From Bradyrhizobium sp. JYMT SZCCT0428 (lineage in GTDB: Bacteria > Pseudomonadota > Alphaproteobacteria > Rhizobiales > Xanthobacteraceae), in NCBI RefSeq assembly GCF_018131075.1, contig NZ_JAFCLS010000005.1, forward strand, positions 62,001 to 126,000: a stretch of 64,000 bases of DNA. The letters are read 5' to 3'. A model generated the notes under the pieces. The model was not told the origin of the DNA and did not search any database. It saw only the letters and a list, made by a program, of their open reading frames with translations. Of the stretch, positions 44,832-53,734 are shown in pieces (within the stretch, counting starts at the first letter, position 1; each line of letters opens with the position of its first letter). The position numbers and the translations under genes were made by a program.

Positions 44832-46414
44832 CGCTCGATCCGTTTACCGTAGAGGTGATCCGGCATGGATTGTCGGCGGCAGCCGAGGAAATGAGCCTCG
44901 TAATGACGCGTTCGGCGCGCTCGCCACTGCTGCGCGAAGCCGGCGATCTGTCATCTGCGATCACCGATGCCGGGGGCGATCTGGTCGGTCAGGGCCGGGA
45001 CATCCCGATCCATCTCGGGGCCATGGCTTACACCGTTCCGGAATTGCTGAAAGTTGTGTCTGTCAGCAGTCTGAACGACGGCGACGTGCTGATCTATAAT
45101 CTTGGCGCGCTGGGCGGCAACCATCTGAACGACGTCAAAGTGGTTCGGCCCGTCTTCGTCGACGGCGATATCGTCGCATTCGCGATCAGCCTGGCGCATT
45201 GGCCCGATATCGGCGGGACATGGCCGGGCAGCTACTTCGCCAAGGCCATCGATACCTTTCAGGAAGCGATGCGCATTCCGCCGGTTCTGATTGCGACAGC
45301 GGGGGGAGTGAATACGCCCATCATGCAGCTTCTGAAGGCCAATGTACGCGATCCCGAAGCGTGCGAGGGCGATCTGCTCGGACAGATTGCGGCAACCAAG
45401 GCGGGCGAGAGGCGCATCGTCGAACTTTGCCGGCACCACGGCATCGATGTGTTCACCGCGGCATTGGCGCGTCTGCATGATCTGTCGGAGATCGAGATGC
45501 GGGAGGCGATCCGCGAATTGCCGGATGGCATCTATGAAGGGGAAGATTACCTGGACGATGGCGGCGCGGGGGGTGAGCCCGCCCGCATTCACGTCAAGAT
45601 CACCATCGCCGGTGACGAAGCCACGTTTGATCTGTCCGGCAGCGCCGACCGGGCCTCGAATTTCTGCAACACGACGCCGTTCATTGCGCGTTCCGCGGTA
45701 GCCTATTCAGCACGCATCATGAGCGGGCGTGAGATGCAGCAAAATGCCGGAGCTTTGCGGCCGCTCACGATCATCACACGCCAGGGCTCGATTCTGGAGC
45801 CGGGGTGGACGGCGGCGGTCGCGGCGGGAAATCACGAAACCTCAATGCGCATCGTCGATGCCATCTTTCGTGCGATGCAGGATGCAATTCCGGAACGCTT
45901 GTCTGCAGGCGGCACGACGACCGCCAGCGTGCTCTTCTTCGCCGAGCCGCGCGCGGACGGCTCCTGGAAGATGCTGTACGAGGTCCATGGCGGCGGCGAG
46001 GGCGCGCGCCATGATCGCGACGGCGTTTCGGCGACGCGCGTGCACCTGGCCAATACGTCCAACACGCCGGCCGAAGTGATCGAGGCCAACTACAAGATCC
46101 GGGTCGAGCAGCAATCCATTCGCCGCCAGTCCGGTGGCGCCGGCAAATATCGCGGCGGCGACGGCGTGGTGCGTTCCTATCGGATCCTCGCGCCGTCCAT
46201 GCATCTGACCACATGTATCGAGCGAATGGTGATCCCGCCATTCGGCATGCAGGGCGGCCAACCCGGCGAGACCTGCCGGATATCACTGGTCAGAAACGGC
46301 GCCAATGTCGAAATCGACGGCAAGTCGAATCTGGTGCTGCAACGTGACGATCTCGTCACCATCGAAAGCTGCGGCGGTGGTGGTTATGGAGCGGCGAATG
46401 AGGTTTCTCGATGA
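44828..46414 (+). CDS. hyuB: HyuB-type hydantoinase/oxoprolinase subunit B (set 2)
   Basis: The 528-residue protein has the standard HyuB core: LDPFTVEVIRHGLSAAAEEM, NLGALGGNHLNDVKV, LAHWPDIGGTWPGSY, GGAGKYRGGDGVVR and the Gly-rich end CGGGGYG. It starts at ATG 44828, inside the last codons of hyuA, although the frame is open upstream. It ends with ATGA, which is also the start of the aminotransferase. Full coupling of the three genes implies one pathway: ATP-driven ring opening, then transamination or deamination of the amino acid formed. Confidence 0.85.
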   Translation: MTLDPFTVEVIRHGLSAAAEEMSLVMTRSARSPLLREAGDLSSAITDAGGDLVGQGRDIPIHLGAMAYTVPELLKVVSVSSLNDGDVLIYNLGALGGNHLNDVKVVRPVFVDGDIVAFAISLAHWPDIGGTWPGSYFAKAIDTFQEAMRIPPVLIATAGGVNTPIMQLLKANVRDPEACEGDLLGQIAATKAGERRIVELCRHHGIDVFTAALARLHDLSEIEMREAIRELPDGIYEGEDYLDDGGAGGEPARIHVKITIAGDEATFDLSGSADRASNFCNTTPFIARSAVAYSARIMSGREMQQNAGALRPLTIITRQGSILEPGWTAAVAAGNHETSMRIVDAIFRAMQDAIPERLSAGGTTTASVLFFAEPRADGSWKMLYEVHGGGEGARHDRDGVSATRVHLANTSNTPAEVIEANYKIRVEQQSIRRQSGGAGKYRGGDGVVRSYRILAPSMHLTTCIERMVIPPFGMQGGQPGETCRISLVRNGANVEIDGKSNLVLQRDDLVTIESCGGGGYGAANEVSR

Positions 46415-47733
46415 GTAGGCTCTTGCGGACCGGCCTGAACGCGGGCGACAGCGCACCGCTTACCGTCGTCGGCGGTGAGGGGGTCTATTTCCACCTCGAA
46501 GATGGCCGCCGCTTGATCGACGGAAGCAATACCGGTGGCGGCCTTGGCCATCGGCATCCGGCGATGGTGGAAGCGATTCGTCGCGCCGCGGATACACCCG
46601 TCGTGAATGAAGGTTGGACCTGGGTCGGGCGCGAGAAAGCCGCCGAGGATCTGATCCGGGTCGCCTTCGAGGGTGAAGAGGACTGGGTCGGCGCCGTTCG
46701 CTTTTGCATCAGCGGAAGCGAAGCCAATGATATGGCGCTCTCGCTTTGCCAGGCACTGACGCAGCGCACGGCGCTCGCTACCCGCGAACGCGCCTATCAC
46801 GGCCTGGTCGGTCTGTCCCGCAGCATGACCGTGCAGCCGCAATGGCATGGCGGCCTTGCGGTGCATGCCGGAGGCTCGCAACTGCCTGCGGTGATGGCGC
46901 CGGTCCGCATTCTGCCCGCGCCCGATGGCGCGATCTACGGCGCACCGCCGAACAATCCGTCGGCGAAACAGTATCTCGCCGATGCCGCAAGCACCCTGTC
47001 GGGCACTGCCGCAACCATCATCGACTATACGCAAGGCGGCATCTACTACGACGCCGACTATCAGGACCAGCTGGCGCTGCACGCCCGCGAGGCCGGATCG
47101 ATCTGGATCGCCGACGAAGTGGTGACCGGCGCGGGACGGGCGGGCCGATGGTTCGCATTTCAAGGTGGCGAGAGCCGCCCGGACATCGTGACGCTCGGTA
47201 AATCGTTGGGGGGCGGCGCCGCAGCGGTCGCGGCGGTCGTGGTGTCGAAAGCTATCGTCGAGCAGCTCAAGGGCAAGAGTTGGCAGAACTACGGAACGTT
47301 GCGCGGGCATCCGATCAGCATGGCCGCCGTCAGCGCCTATCTCGGCGTCGTCACCAGCGAAGACATCCTGTCCCGGGTACGCCAGCTCGAGGGACTGTTC
47401 GCAAAACGTCTGCTCGAGATCGCGCGGCGGCATCCCAGCGTAAGACGCGTGGCGGGACAGGGCCTGCATTGGACCATCGAGCTGCACGGGCCGGACTGGC
47501 GGACGTGGCACGCGGACACTTTTGAGGATCCCGTCGCTTCCCGCGTGGCATTGCGCGCCCTTGAGGCGGGTGCGGTGATCGGAACCAGCGGCGAACAGAC
47601 CTCGCTGTTCCTTGCGCCGCCTTTGGTGATCTCCGCGGATGAATCCCATCGATTGCTCGATGCGCTGGACCACGGTCTGCAGGTTGCCGATGAAGAGCAC
47701 GAACGCCATGCTGTCCCTGGCCACGGCCGATAG
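46411..47733 (+). CDS. Class III PLP-dependent aminotransferase
   Basis: The 440-residue enzyme belongs to the omega-aminotransferase/GSA-mutase class. The PLP lysine is K264 in VTLGKSLGGG; the phosphate-binding FCISGSEAND and the IADEVVTGAGRAGRW segment (cofactor Asp) are present. It shares four bases with the hyuB stop. It could transaminate a beta-, gamma- or omega-amino acid released when HyuAB opens a lactam, or isomerise it by an aminomutase reaction. Confidence 0.84.
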   Translation: MSRLLRTGLNAGDSAPLTVVGGEGVYFHLEDGRRLIDGSNTGGGLGHRHPAMVEAIRRAADTPVVNEGWTWVGREKAAEDLIRVAFEGEEDWVGAVRFCISGSEANDMALSLCQALTQRTALATRERAYHGLVGLSRSMTVQPQWHGGLAVHAGGSQLPAVMAPVRILPAPDGAIYGAPPNNPSAKQYLADAASTLSGTAATIIDYTQGGIYYDADYQDQLALHAREAGSIWIADEVVTGAGRAGRWFAFQGGESRPDIVTLGKSLGGGAAAVAAVVVSKAIVEQLKGKSWQNYGTLRGHPISMAAVSAYLGVVTSEDILSRVRQLEGLFAKRLLEIARRHPSVRRVAGQGLHWTIELHGPDWRTWHADTFEDPVASRVALRALEAGAVIGTSGEQTSLFLAPPLVISADESHRLLDALDHGLQVADEEHERHAVPGHGR

Positions 47734-48038
47734 GAGGGCTGGGCTGAGTCATCGAGGATACTGCCAGTGAACTGTGTTTCTCCGCTTGGCCGGTGGGCGA
47801 ATCCTGGTATCTGCCGATGCCTGACGGCACGCTTTGACATGCGCAGGCGCGCGCCGCGGGGGCGGCGAGCAGAAACGCAGAACTGACGTGCATCACGAGG
47901 ACTGTCTCCGGAATTGACTTCGTGTGAACCAAAACTTTAACTGCTGGCTTCGATTGAGCCGGATAGGACTCCGAGCTTCACAGGCTGCTTCATTTTCATG
48001 CAAGCGCCGCCTTAAATGAAAGCGCCAGAAAGGTATCC
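47734..48038. other. Intergenic region before the D-carbamoylase gene
   Basis: No gene is supported in these 305 bases. The 3' half is AT-richer and likely contains the promoter of the downstream gene. I looked for a sigma-54 site and found none with correct spacing. Confidence 0.45.
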
Positions 48039-48971
48039 ATGCGCGTCATCAATGTTGCCGCCGCCCAGTTGGGTCCGATTCAGAAAGCCGAGAGCCGCGA
48101 AGCCGTCGTCAAGCGCATGATCGCGCTGATGGATGACGCCAAGGCGAGGGGTGCCGATCTGATCGTCTATCCGGAGCTCGCCCTCACCACGTTCTTTCCA
48201 CGCTGGTACATGGAGGACCAGGCCGAGGTCGACACCTGGTTCGAACGCGAGATGCCGAATGCGGCGACAAGGCCGTTGTTTGAACGGGCGGCCCACCACG
48301 AGATCGCAATGAATTTTGGCTACGCCGAACTGACGCCGGATGGGCATCATTTCAACACCTGCATCCTCACCGACAAAGCTGGAACAATAGTCGGCAAGTA
48401 CCGTAAGGTTCATCTGCCCGGTCATTCGGAGTTCGACACGAAACGCGCCTTCCAGCATCTGGAGAAGCGCTACTTCGAGCCTGGTGATCTCGGTTTCAAC
48501 GTCTGGCGTGCGCTCGGCGGAATCTTCGGCATGGCCGTCTGCAATGACCGGCGCTGGCCGGAGACCTACCGCGTGATGGGTTTGCAGGGCGTCGAGATGG
48601 TGCTGATCGGCTACAACACGCCCTCGGTCAATGCCGAGAAGAGCGAGGAGGGGCCCGAGAAGCGGCTGTTCCACAACCGGCTGTCAGCGCAGGCCGGCGC
48701 CTACCAGAACTCGACCTGGGTCGTCTGCGTCGCCAAGGCCGGGGTCGAGGATGGCCACCCCTTGATCGGCGGCAGCCTGATCGTCAATCCGGACGGCGAG
48801 ATCGTCGTCGAGGCGAAAACCGAAGAAGACGAATTGCTGGTGTATCCTTGCGACCTCGACGCCACCGATTTCGGCAAGAAAACCATCTTCAACTTCGCCA
48901 ACCACCGCCGCATCGAGCATTACGGCCTGATCACCAGCCGCACCGGTGCGGTGCCGCCTCCGGAAAACTAG
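48039..48971 (+). CDS. hyuC: N-carbamoyl-D-amino-acid hydrolase
   Basis: The 310-residue nitrilase-superfamily enzyme has the catalytic triad E46 (VYPELALTT), K123 (KYRKVHLPG) and C168 (VCNDRRWPE). These segments, RWYMEDQAEVDTWFE and PGHSEFD are typical of the D-carbamoylases of Agrobacterium type. It converts N-carbamoyl-D-amino acids to D-amino acids, CO2 and ammonia after the hydantoinase step. ATG 48039 follows AAGGTATCC. The next gene starts at 48972, one base after the stop. Confidence 0.88.
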   Translation: MRVINVAAAQLGPIQKAESREAVVKRMIALMDDAKARGADLIVYPELALTTFFPRWYMEDQAEVDTWFEREMPNAATRPLFERAAHHEIAMNFGYAELTPDGHHFNTCILTDKAGTIVGKYRKVHLPGHSEFDTKRAFQHLEKRYFEPGDLGFNVWRALGGIFGMAVCNDRRWPETYRVMGLQGVEMVLIGYNTPSVNAEKSEEGPEKRLFHNRLSAQAGAYQNSTWVVCVAKAGVEDGHPLIGGSLIVNPDGEIVVEAKTEEDELLVYPCDLDATDFGKKTIFNFANHRRIEHYGLITSRTGAVPPPEN

Positions 48972-49632
48972 ATGGCGGGCATCTCCTTCCGCGAACTTGA
49001 TCCGCACGACCGGTACAAGTTGCTGTGCGGCGTCGTCGTGCCGCGGCCGATCGCCCTGGTCACGACGCTCGACGAGAATGGCCGCGTCAACGCGGCGCCT
49101 TTTAGCTTCTTCAACGTGTTCTCCGAAGATCCGCCCCTTCTGGTGCTCGGCCTGCAGCACAAGGCCGATCACAGCCCCCAAGGACACCACGCGCAACATC
49201 CACCGCAGCGGGCAGTTCGTCGTGCATATGGTCGACGAGGCGCTTGCGGCCACCATGAACGACTGTGCCGTCGACTTTCCCTCCGGAAGCAGCGAAGTGG
49301 AGGCGACGGGGCTGGAGACTTTGCCATCGGTCGATGTCGCCGTGCCGCGGCTGGCGGCGGCCCCCTTTGCGCTGGAATGCCGGCAACATGTCGCACTTGC
49401 TTTCGGGCCCGGCCGCGAGCTCCTTGTGGGAGAAGTGCTGCGCCTGCATGCCCGCGAGGGGATGATTGACCGGGAAAAGATGTACGTCGATTTCGACGCC
49501 TACCGGCCGATCGGGCGCTTGTTCGGCAATCTCTACGCCGCCCAGCGCGATACCTTCGCGCTGACGCGCGAAAGCCACGCCCAGTGGCTTGCACGCAACG
49601 GTGCGCGTGAACCGTCCGGCGAAAGTCAGTGA
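48972..49632 (+). pseudogene. Flavin reductase-like (split-barrel FMN) gene, frameshifted
   Basis: Two frames together give one FMN-binding split-barrel protein of about 220 residues. The first, from ATG 48972, gives SFRELDPHDRYKLLCGVVVP and PRPIALVTTLDENGRVNAAP; the second supplies TRNIHRSGQFVVHMVDEALA and the rest to TGA 49632. The slip lies in a run of five C at 49175-49179; with four C the expected SPKDTTRNI is restored. One inserted base in a homopolymer is a typical sequencing error, so the gene may be intact in the organism. Its end overlaps the racemase gene on the other strand by seven bases. The partner oxygenase is not obvious. Confidence 0.82.
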
Positions 49633-50288
49633 TGGGCGAACTGCACCGTACCCAATGCCATGGTCACGGCCGCCTGCGTCGGGTCGATCACGGGAATCCC
49701 GAGTGCCTGTTCCAGCGGCCTTCGGTGACGCGCCATGCCGGCACAGCCCATCACGATGGCGCCGGATCCGTCTTCGTCCTTGAGCGCGCGCCCGACCTCG
49801 ATCATCTTTGCGAGCGTTCCTTCGCCCGACGCCGTCTCCGCCACGCTCATGTTGAGCGGGCGCTCCCGCGTCAGGCGATCCATCAATCCCATTTGCCTGA
49901 GGTAACGGACATGGCGGCGAATCGAGCGCTGCGCGATTGCAATGACGCCGAAGGTTTCGGCGCGCGCGAGCGCCGTCAGCACACCGCATTCGGCGATGCC
50001 GAACACCGGCCGATCGGTCGCTTCGCGGCAGACATGCAGACCCGGATCGCTGTAGCAGGCGATGACAAAGGCAGCCGAATGGTTGTCGCCTTCGACGAGA
50101 CGGCGCAGCGGCATCGCCACGCCATCGACGTCGGCCTGGCTTTCGATTCCGTAGGGCCCTTCAGCCAAAGTTTCGCAGACGATCTCCGGTCCGCCCTCAA
50201 AGCCCAGCGGCTTGAGTGCGTCTTCCAGCCCTTGCGTCACGAGGCGATTTGAATTGGGATTGATGACGAGAATGCGTTGCCTGGACAT
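49626..50288 (-). CDS. hyuE: Hydantoin racemase (Asp/Glu racemase family)
   Basis: The 220-residue protein has the two catalytic cysteines of the family, C78 in IACYSDPG and C182 in MGCAGMA, and the start RILVINPNSN typical of hydantoin racemases. It interconverts L- and D-5-substituted hydantoins so that the D-specific enzymes next door can use both. ATG 50288 has a CAGGA ribosome site. The frame continues open far upstream over the divergent hydantoinase gene, but that is a shadow. A candidate sigma-54 promoter lies 70 bases upstream. Confidence 0.87.
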   Translation of the reverse strand: MSRQRILVINPNSNRLVTQGLEDALKPLGFEGGPEIVCETLAEGPYGIESQADVDGVAMPLRRLVEGDNHSAAFVIACYSDPGLHVCREATDRPVFGIAECGVLTALARAETFGVIAIAQRSIRRHVRYLRQMGLMDRLTRERPLNMSVAETASGEGTLAKMIEVGRALKDEDGSGAIVMGCAGMARHRRPLEQALGIPVIDPTQAAVTMALGTVQFAHH

Positions 50289-50355
50289 CTTGTTTTCCTG
50301 CTGGACGGCGCATCGGCCGATGCCGTGGGGCCGACGCGCAACGAGACTTCGATGG

Positions 50356-50372
50356 AAGCAATGACCATGCCA
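50356..50372 (-). promoter_or_regulatory. Candidate sigma-54 promoter for the hydantoin racemase gene
   Basis: On the minus strand the sequence is TGGCATGGTCATTGCTT: GG and GC ten bases apart, with one mismatch to TGGCAC-N5-TTGC. Transcription would begin near 50346, about 58 bases before the racemase start. It is identical at 15 of 17 positions to the site at 8276-8292. Confidence 0.6.
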
Positions 50373-50415
50373 TCGAGCGATGCATGGTCCACTGTCTGCT
50401 GCCAAAGTGCAAGGG

Positions 50416-50429
50416 CGTGTCGCGACACG
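50416..50429. promoter_or_regulatory. 14-bp palindrome in the racemase-hydantoinase divergent region
   Basis: CGTGTCGCGACACG is a perfect palindrome midway between the two divergent genes, about 45 bases upstream of the sigma-54 site and 64 bases from the hydantoinase start. It is well placed for a dimeric activator or repressor serving both directions. Confidence 0.45.
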
Positions 50430-50492
50430 ATCTGTGCTTTTATGCAGCGGACGCCCGACTTGCGATTCAGGACCTGACTTGGAGAGTTTGCC

Positions 50493-51962
50493 ATGACCGA
50501 ACCCGCCTACGACCTTCTCATTCGCGGCGGTCGCGTCGCGACCGTCAGCGACGTGTTCGAGGCCGACGTCGCCATTTCCGGCGAGACGATCGTCGCCGTC
50601 GGCCGCGGGCTCCCGGCCGGGCGACGCGAGATCGACGCGCGCGGCAAGCTGGTGCTGCCCGGCGGGGTTGATAGCCACTGCCATATCGAGCAGCTTTCGG
50701 CGGCGGGTATCATGAACGCCGATACGTTCGAGAGCGCGACGGTCTCGGCGGCGTTCGGCGGCACCACCAGCGTGATCTCGTTCGCGGCCCAGCACGTCGG
50801 CATGAAGCTGCCGCAGGTGCTGGAGGACTATCATGCGCTGGCCAGGAAGGGCGCGGTGATCGACTACGCCTTTCACATGATCATCGCCGATCCGACAAAG
50901 GAAACGCTGGAGACGGATCTGCCGGCATTGATCAAGCAGGGCCATGGCTCGATCAAGATCTTCATGACCTATGACCGCCTGAAGATCGATGACGAGCCGC
51001 TGCTCGACATTTTGCTGGCGGCGCGTGACGGCGGCGCGATGCTCTGCGCCCATGCCGAGAACCACGGGATCATTTCCTGGATGGTGAAGCGGCTGCTCGC
51101 GCGCGGCTATACCCATCCGAAATATCACGCTATCAGCCACGCCCGCGTTTCGGAAGCGGAGGCGTTCACGCGATTGATTGGCATGGCTGCGCTGATCGAC
51201 CAGCCGATCATGATCTTCCACGTCTCGACGGCGGAAGGCGCCAAGGTGATCCGCGATGCGCGCGGGCAGGGGCTGAAGGTGTTCGCGGAGACCTGCCCGC
51301 AATATCTGTTTCTCACTGCCGATGATCTCGACAAGCCCGGCGTGGAAGGCGCCAAATGGATGTGCAGCCCGCCGCCGCGGCGCGCCGCCGACCAGGAAGC
51401 GCTGTGGCAGGCACTTTCGCTCGGCGATCTCCAGACCGTGTCGTCCGACCACGCGCCGTACCGATTCGACGAAACCGGTAAACTGCGGGCCGGCCCCAAT
51501 CCCAATTTCAAGCAAGTGGCGAACGGTTTGCCGGGCCTCGAGGTACGGCTGCCGCTGCTGTTCGACGCCATGGTTTCCAGGGGACGCCTCGGAATCGAAA
51601 AATTCGTCGAACTGACCGCGACGGCGCCTGCAAAGATCTACAATCTGCATCCACGCAAGGGCTCAATCGCGGTTGGCGCCGATGCGGATATCGCGATCTG
51701 GGACCCGGTGCGAGAGGTCACGCTGAGCGATGAAATGATGCATGACCTCACCGGCTATACGCCCTTCGCCGGCCGCAAGCTGCGCGGCTGGCCGGTGACC
51801 GTGCTATCGCGCGGGCGCGTCATCGTGTCGGACGGCAAACGTTCGGTCGAAGCAGGCTCAGGGCGTTTCCTCGCACGTACGGGAGGAGAGGCGGCGAAAC
51901 CGACCGGCCGGCTGGTATCGGATATGGACCCGGAACAGAATTTCGGGGCGAGGCTCCTGTGA
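50493..51962 (+). CDS. hydA: D-hydantoinase / dihydropyrimidinase
   Basis: The 489-residue cyclic amidohydrolase shows all metal ligands: H62 and H64 (DSHCHIE), carboxylated K155 (GSIKIFMTY), H187 (CAHAENHG), H243 (IFHVST) and D319 (SSDHAPY). It opens 5-substituted hydantoins or dihydropyrimidines to N-carbamoyl amino acids, the substrate of the carboxyl-side carbamoylase at 48039. The TYDR after K155 provides the Tyr that stabilises the intermediate. ATG 50493 follows TTGGAGAG. Linkage to a racemase and a D-carbamoylase argues for hydantoin use rather than pyrimidine breakdown. Confidence 0.9.
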   Translation: MTEPAYDLLIRGGRVATVSDVFEADVAISGETIVAVGRGLPAGRREIDARGKLVLPGGVDSHCHIEQLSAAGIMNADTFESATVSAAFGGTTSVISFAAQHVGMKLPQVLEDYHALARKGAVIDYAFHMIIADPTKETLETDLPALIKQGHGSIKIFMTYDRLKIDDEPLLDILLAARDGGAMLCAHAENHGIISWMVKRLLARGYTHPKYHAISHARVSEAEAFTRLIGMAALIDQPIMIFHVSTAEGAKVIRDARGQGLKVFAETCPQYLFLTADDLDKPGVEGAKWMCSPPPRRAADQEALWQALSLGDLQTVSSDHAPYRFDETGKLRAGPNPNFKQVANGLPGLEVRLPLLFDAMVSRGRLGIEKFVELTATAPAKIYNLHPRKGSIAVGADADIAIWDPVREVTLSDEMMHDLTGYTPFAGRKLRGWPVTVLSRGRVIVSDGKRSVEAGSGRFLARTGGEAAKPTGRLVSDMDPEQNFGARLL

Positions 51963-51993
51963 TCTGTCCGCCGCGACGAGTTCGGATTGAGAA

Positions 51994-52971
51994 ATGAGAA
52001 TCCTTGTTTTCGGCGGCACCGGTTTTGTTGGGCTCAATATCGCCGCGACATTGCTGGCGCGCGATCATGCGGTGACGTTGTTCGACCGCGCGGGCTTGCC
52101 GTCTGACGCAGCCAGGGATCTTGCCTCTCACGCGGATCGGCTGACCGTCATCCAGGGCGATATCACCGATCAGAATGCCGTCGGGCAGGCGATCGCACCT
52201 GGCTATGAGGCGATCATTCTCGGGGCCGCAATCACGGCCGGTCCGGAGCGCGAGGCAAAGGATCCCGAGACCATTCTGCGGGTCAACCTGCTGGCTCAGA
52301 CGCCGGTCCTGATCGCGGCGCAGCGCACTGGCGTCAAGCGCATCATCAATCTGTCGTCCGCGGCTGCCTACGGCGCCAGCGCATTTGGGAATGCGGTGCT
52401 CGATGAGGAGACGCCTTGCGATCCGGTTTCGCTCTACGCCATCACCAAACTCGCGTCGGAGAAAGTGGCCGCGCGCCTTTCCACCCTATGGCAATGCCAA
52501 ATCATCAGCGTACGGCTGAGCGCGGTGTTCGGGCCGTGGGAGCGGAGCAACGAGGTACGCGACACGCCAAGCCCGCAGGCGCAGATTCTGGCCGCGATGC
52601 AGGCGAAACGCGAGGCCGTTCTGTCGCGTCCGGGCGTCAGGGACTGGATCTATGCGGTGGATGTCGCGGAAGCCGTGACGTTGCTGATCGAGGCGGAGCG
52701 GCCGAAGCATCAGCTCTACAATATTTCGACCGGCGTGGAATGGCCGGCGCTGCAGTGGGGGCAGGAATTGGCTGCCCTGCATCCCGGCTTGATCTGTCGG
52801 CTGGCTGAGGCGGGAGAGGCGCCGTCAGTTGATCTGCACAGTCCGGCCGACCGGGCACCGCTTTCGGTCTCGCGCATGGCGGAAGAGTTCGGCTGGCGCG
52901 CGCGGTTCGGCTGCGCGGAGTCGGTTGCCGACCTGAGCCGTTGGTGGACAGAGCATCGAGGGGAAGCCTGA
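51994..52971 (+). CDS. NAD-dependent epimerase/dehydratase family protein
   Basis: The 325-residue extended short-chain protein begins MRILVFGGTGFVG (NAD motif GGTGFVG at 7-13) and has the active-site Y148-x3-K152 in SLYAITK. The family includes sugar-nucleotide epimerases, dehydratases and reductases; nothing in the sequence fixes the substrate. It starts 32 bases after the hydantoinase gene and is followed after one base by an SDR gene, so it is likely in the same transcript. Confidence 0.75.
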   Translation: MRILVFGGTGFVGLNIAATLLARDHAVTLFDRAGLPSDAARDLASHADRLTVIQGDITDQNAVGQAIAPGYEAIILGAAITAGPEREAKDPETILRVNLLAQTPVLIAAQRTGVKRIINLSSAAAYGASAFGNAVLDEETPCDPVSLYAITKLASEKVAARLSTLWQCQIISVRLSAVFGPWERSNEVRDTPSPQAQILAAMQAKREAVLSRPGVRDWIYAVDVAEAVTLLIEAERPKHQLYNISTGVEWPALQWGQELAALHPGLICRLAEAGEAPSVDLHSPADRAPLSVSRMAEEFGWRARFGCAESVADLSRWWTEHRGEA

Positions 52972-52972
52972 C

Positions 52973-53734
52973 ATGAGACTGACAGGACGGACGGCGATCA
53001 TAACCGGCGCTGGCTCGGGCATCGGCCGCGCCAGTGCGGTGCTGTTTGCGAAGGAGGGCGCCTTTATCGCGTTGGTCGATCGTGATGGCGCGGGTTTGCA
53101 GGAGACCCTGGCTGCGATCGACGGCGTGAAGGGTGAAGCTTCATTCCATGTCGGCGATGTCGGCGAGGCCGATTTCGCACAGACTGTCGTTAGCGACGTC
53201 ATGGCGCGTCGCGGCCGGCTCGATGTGCTGATGGCCGCGGCCGGCTTTTCGTGCGGCGGCACGGTGCTGACCACCGATCCCGCCGATTGGGATGCGGTGT
53301 TCCGAACCAATGTCGGCGGCACCTGGCTCTGGGCACGCGCGGCAGTGCCAAAGATGCAGCGGCAAGGCAGCGGCTCGATCATTACGCTCGCCTCGCAACT
53401 GGCGATCGCCGGCGGCAAGGGCAATAGCGCCTATATCGCGGCCAAGGGCGCGATCATCAGCCTGACCCGGACGATGGCGGTGGATTTCGCCACGGACGGC
53501 ATCCGCGTCAACGCGATCGCGCCGGGCGCCATCGACACACCGATGCTGCGGCGCAGTTTTTCCCGTCACGCCGACCCCGAGCCGGTGCGCGAAGCGTCGC
53601 GCAACCGCCATGCCATGAAGCGATTTGGCCAGGCGGAGGAGGTGGCCGAGGCCGCGCTCCATCTTGCCAGCGATGCGTCTTCCTTTACGACCGGCACCGT
53701 CATGGTGGTCGATGGCGGTTGGCTCGCGGCATGA
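52973..53734 (+). CDS. SDR-family oxidoreductase
   Basis: A classical 253-residue short-chain dehydrogenase: cofactor motif TGAGSGIGR (11-19), NAG-equivalent AAAG, catalytic Ser in LASQ and Y154-x3-K158 (SAYIAAK), and the PGAIDTPM loop. An Asp after the second strand (VDRDG) suggests NAD preference. The stop overlaps the next start (ATGA at 53731). It probably oxidises an alcohol in a pathway shared with the neighbouring epimerase and monooxygenase. Confidence 0.85.
   Translation: MRLTGRTAIITGAGSGIGRASAVLFAKEGAFIALVDRDGAGLQETLAAIDGVKGEASFHVGDVGEADFAQTVVSDVMARRGRLDVLMAAAGFSCGGTVLTTDPADWDAVFRTNVGGTWLWARAAVPKMQRQGSGSIITLASQLAIAGGKGNSAYIAAKGAIISLTRTMAVDFATDGIRVNAIAPGAIDTPMLRRSFSRHADPEPVREASRNRHAMKRFGQAEEVAEAALHLASDASSFTTGTVMVVDGGWLAA

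Noticed and set aside
50385..50400. TGGTCCACTGTCTGCT as a sigma-54 promoter for the hydantoinase
   Set aside because: Spacing is right, but the -24 and -12 cores match poorly compared with the three accepted sites.
50289..51650. Upstream continuation of the racemase frame across the hydantoinase gene
   Set aside because: No racemase or other domain features; the ribosome site and family start lie at 50288.
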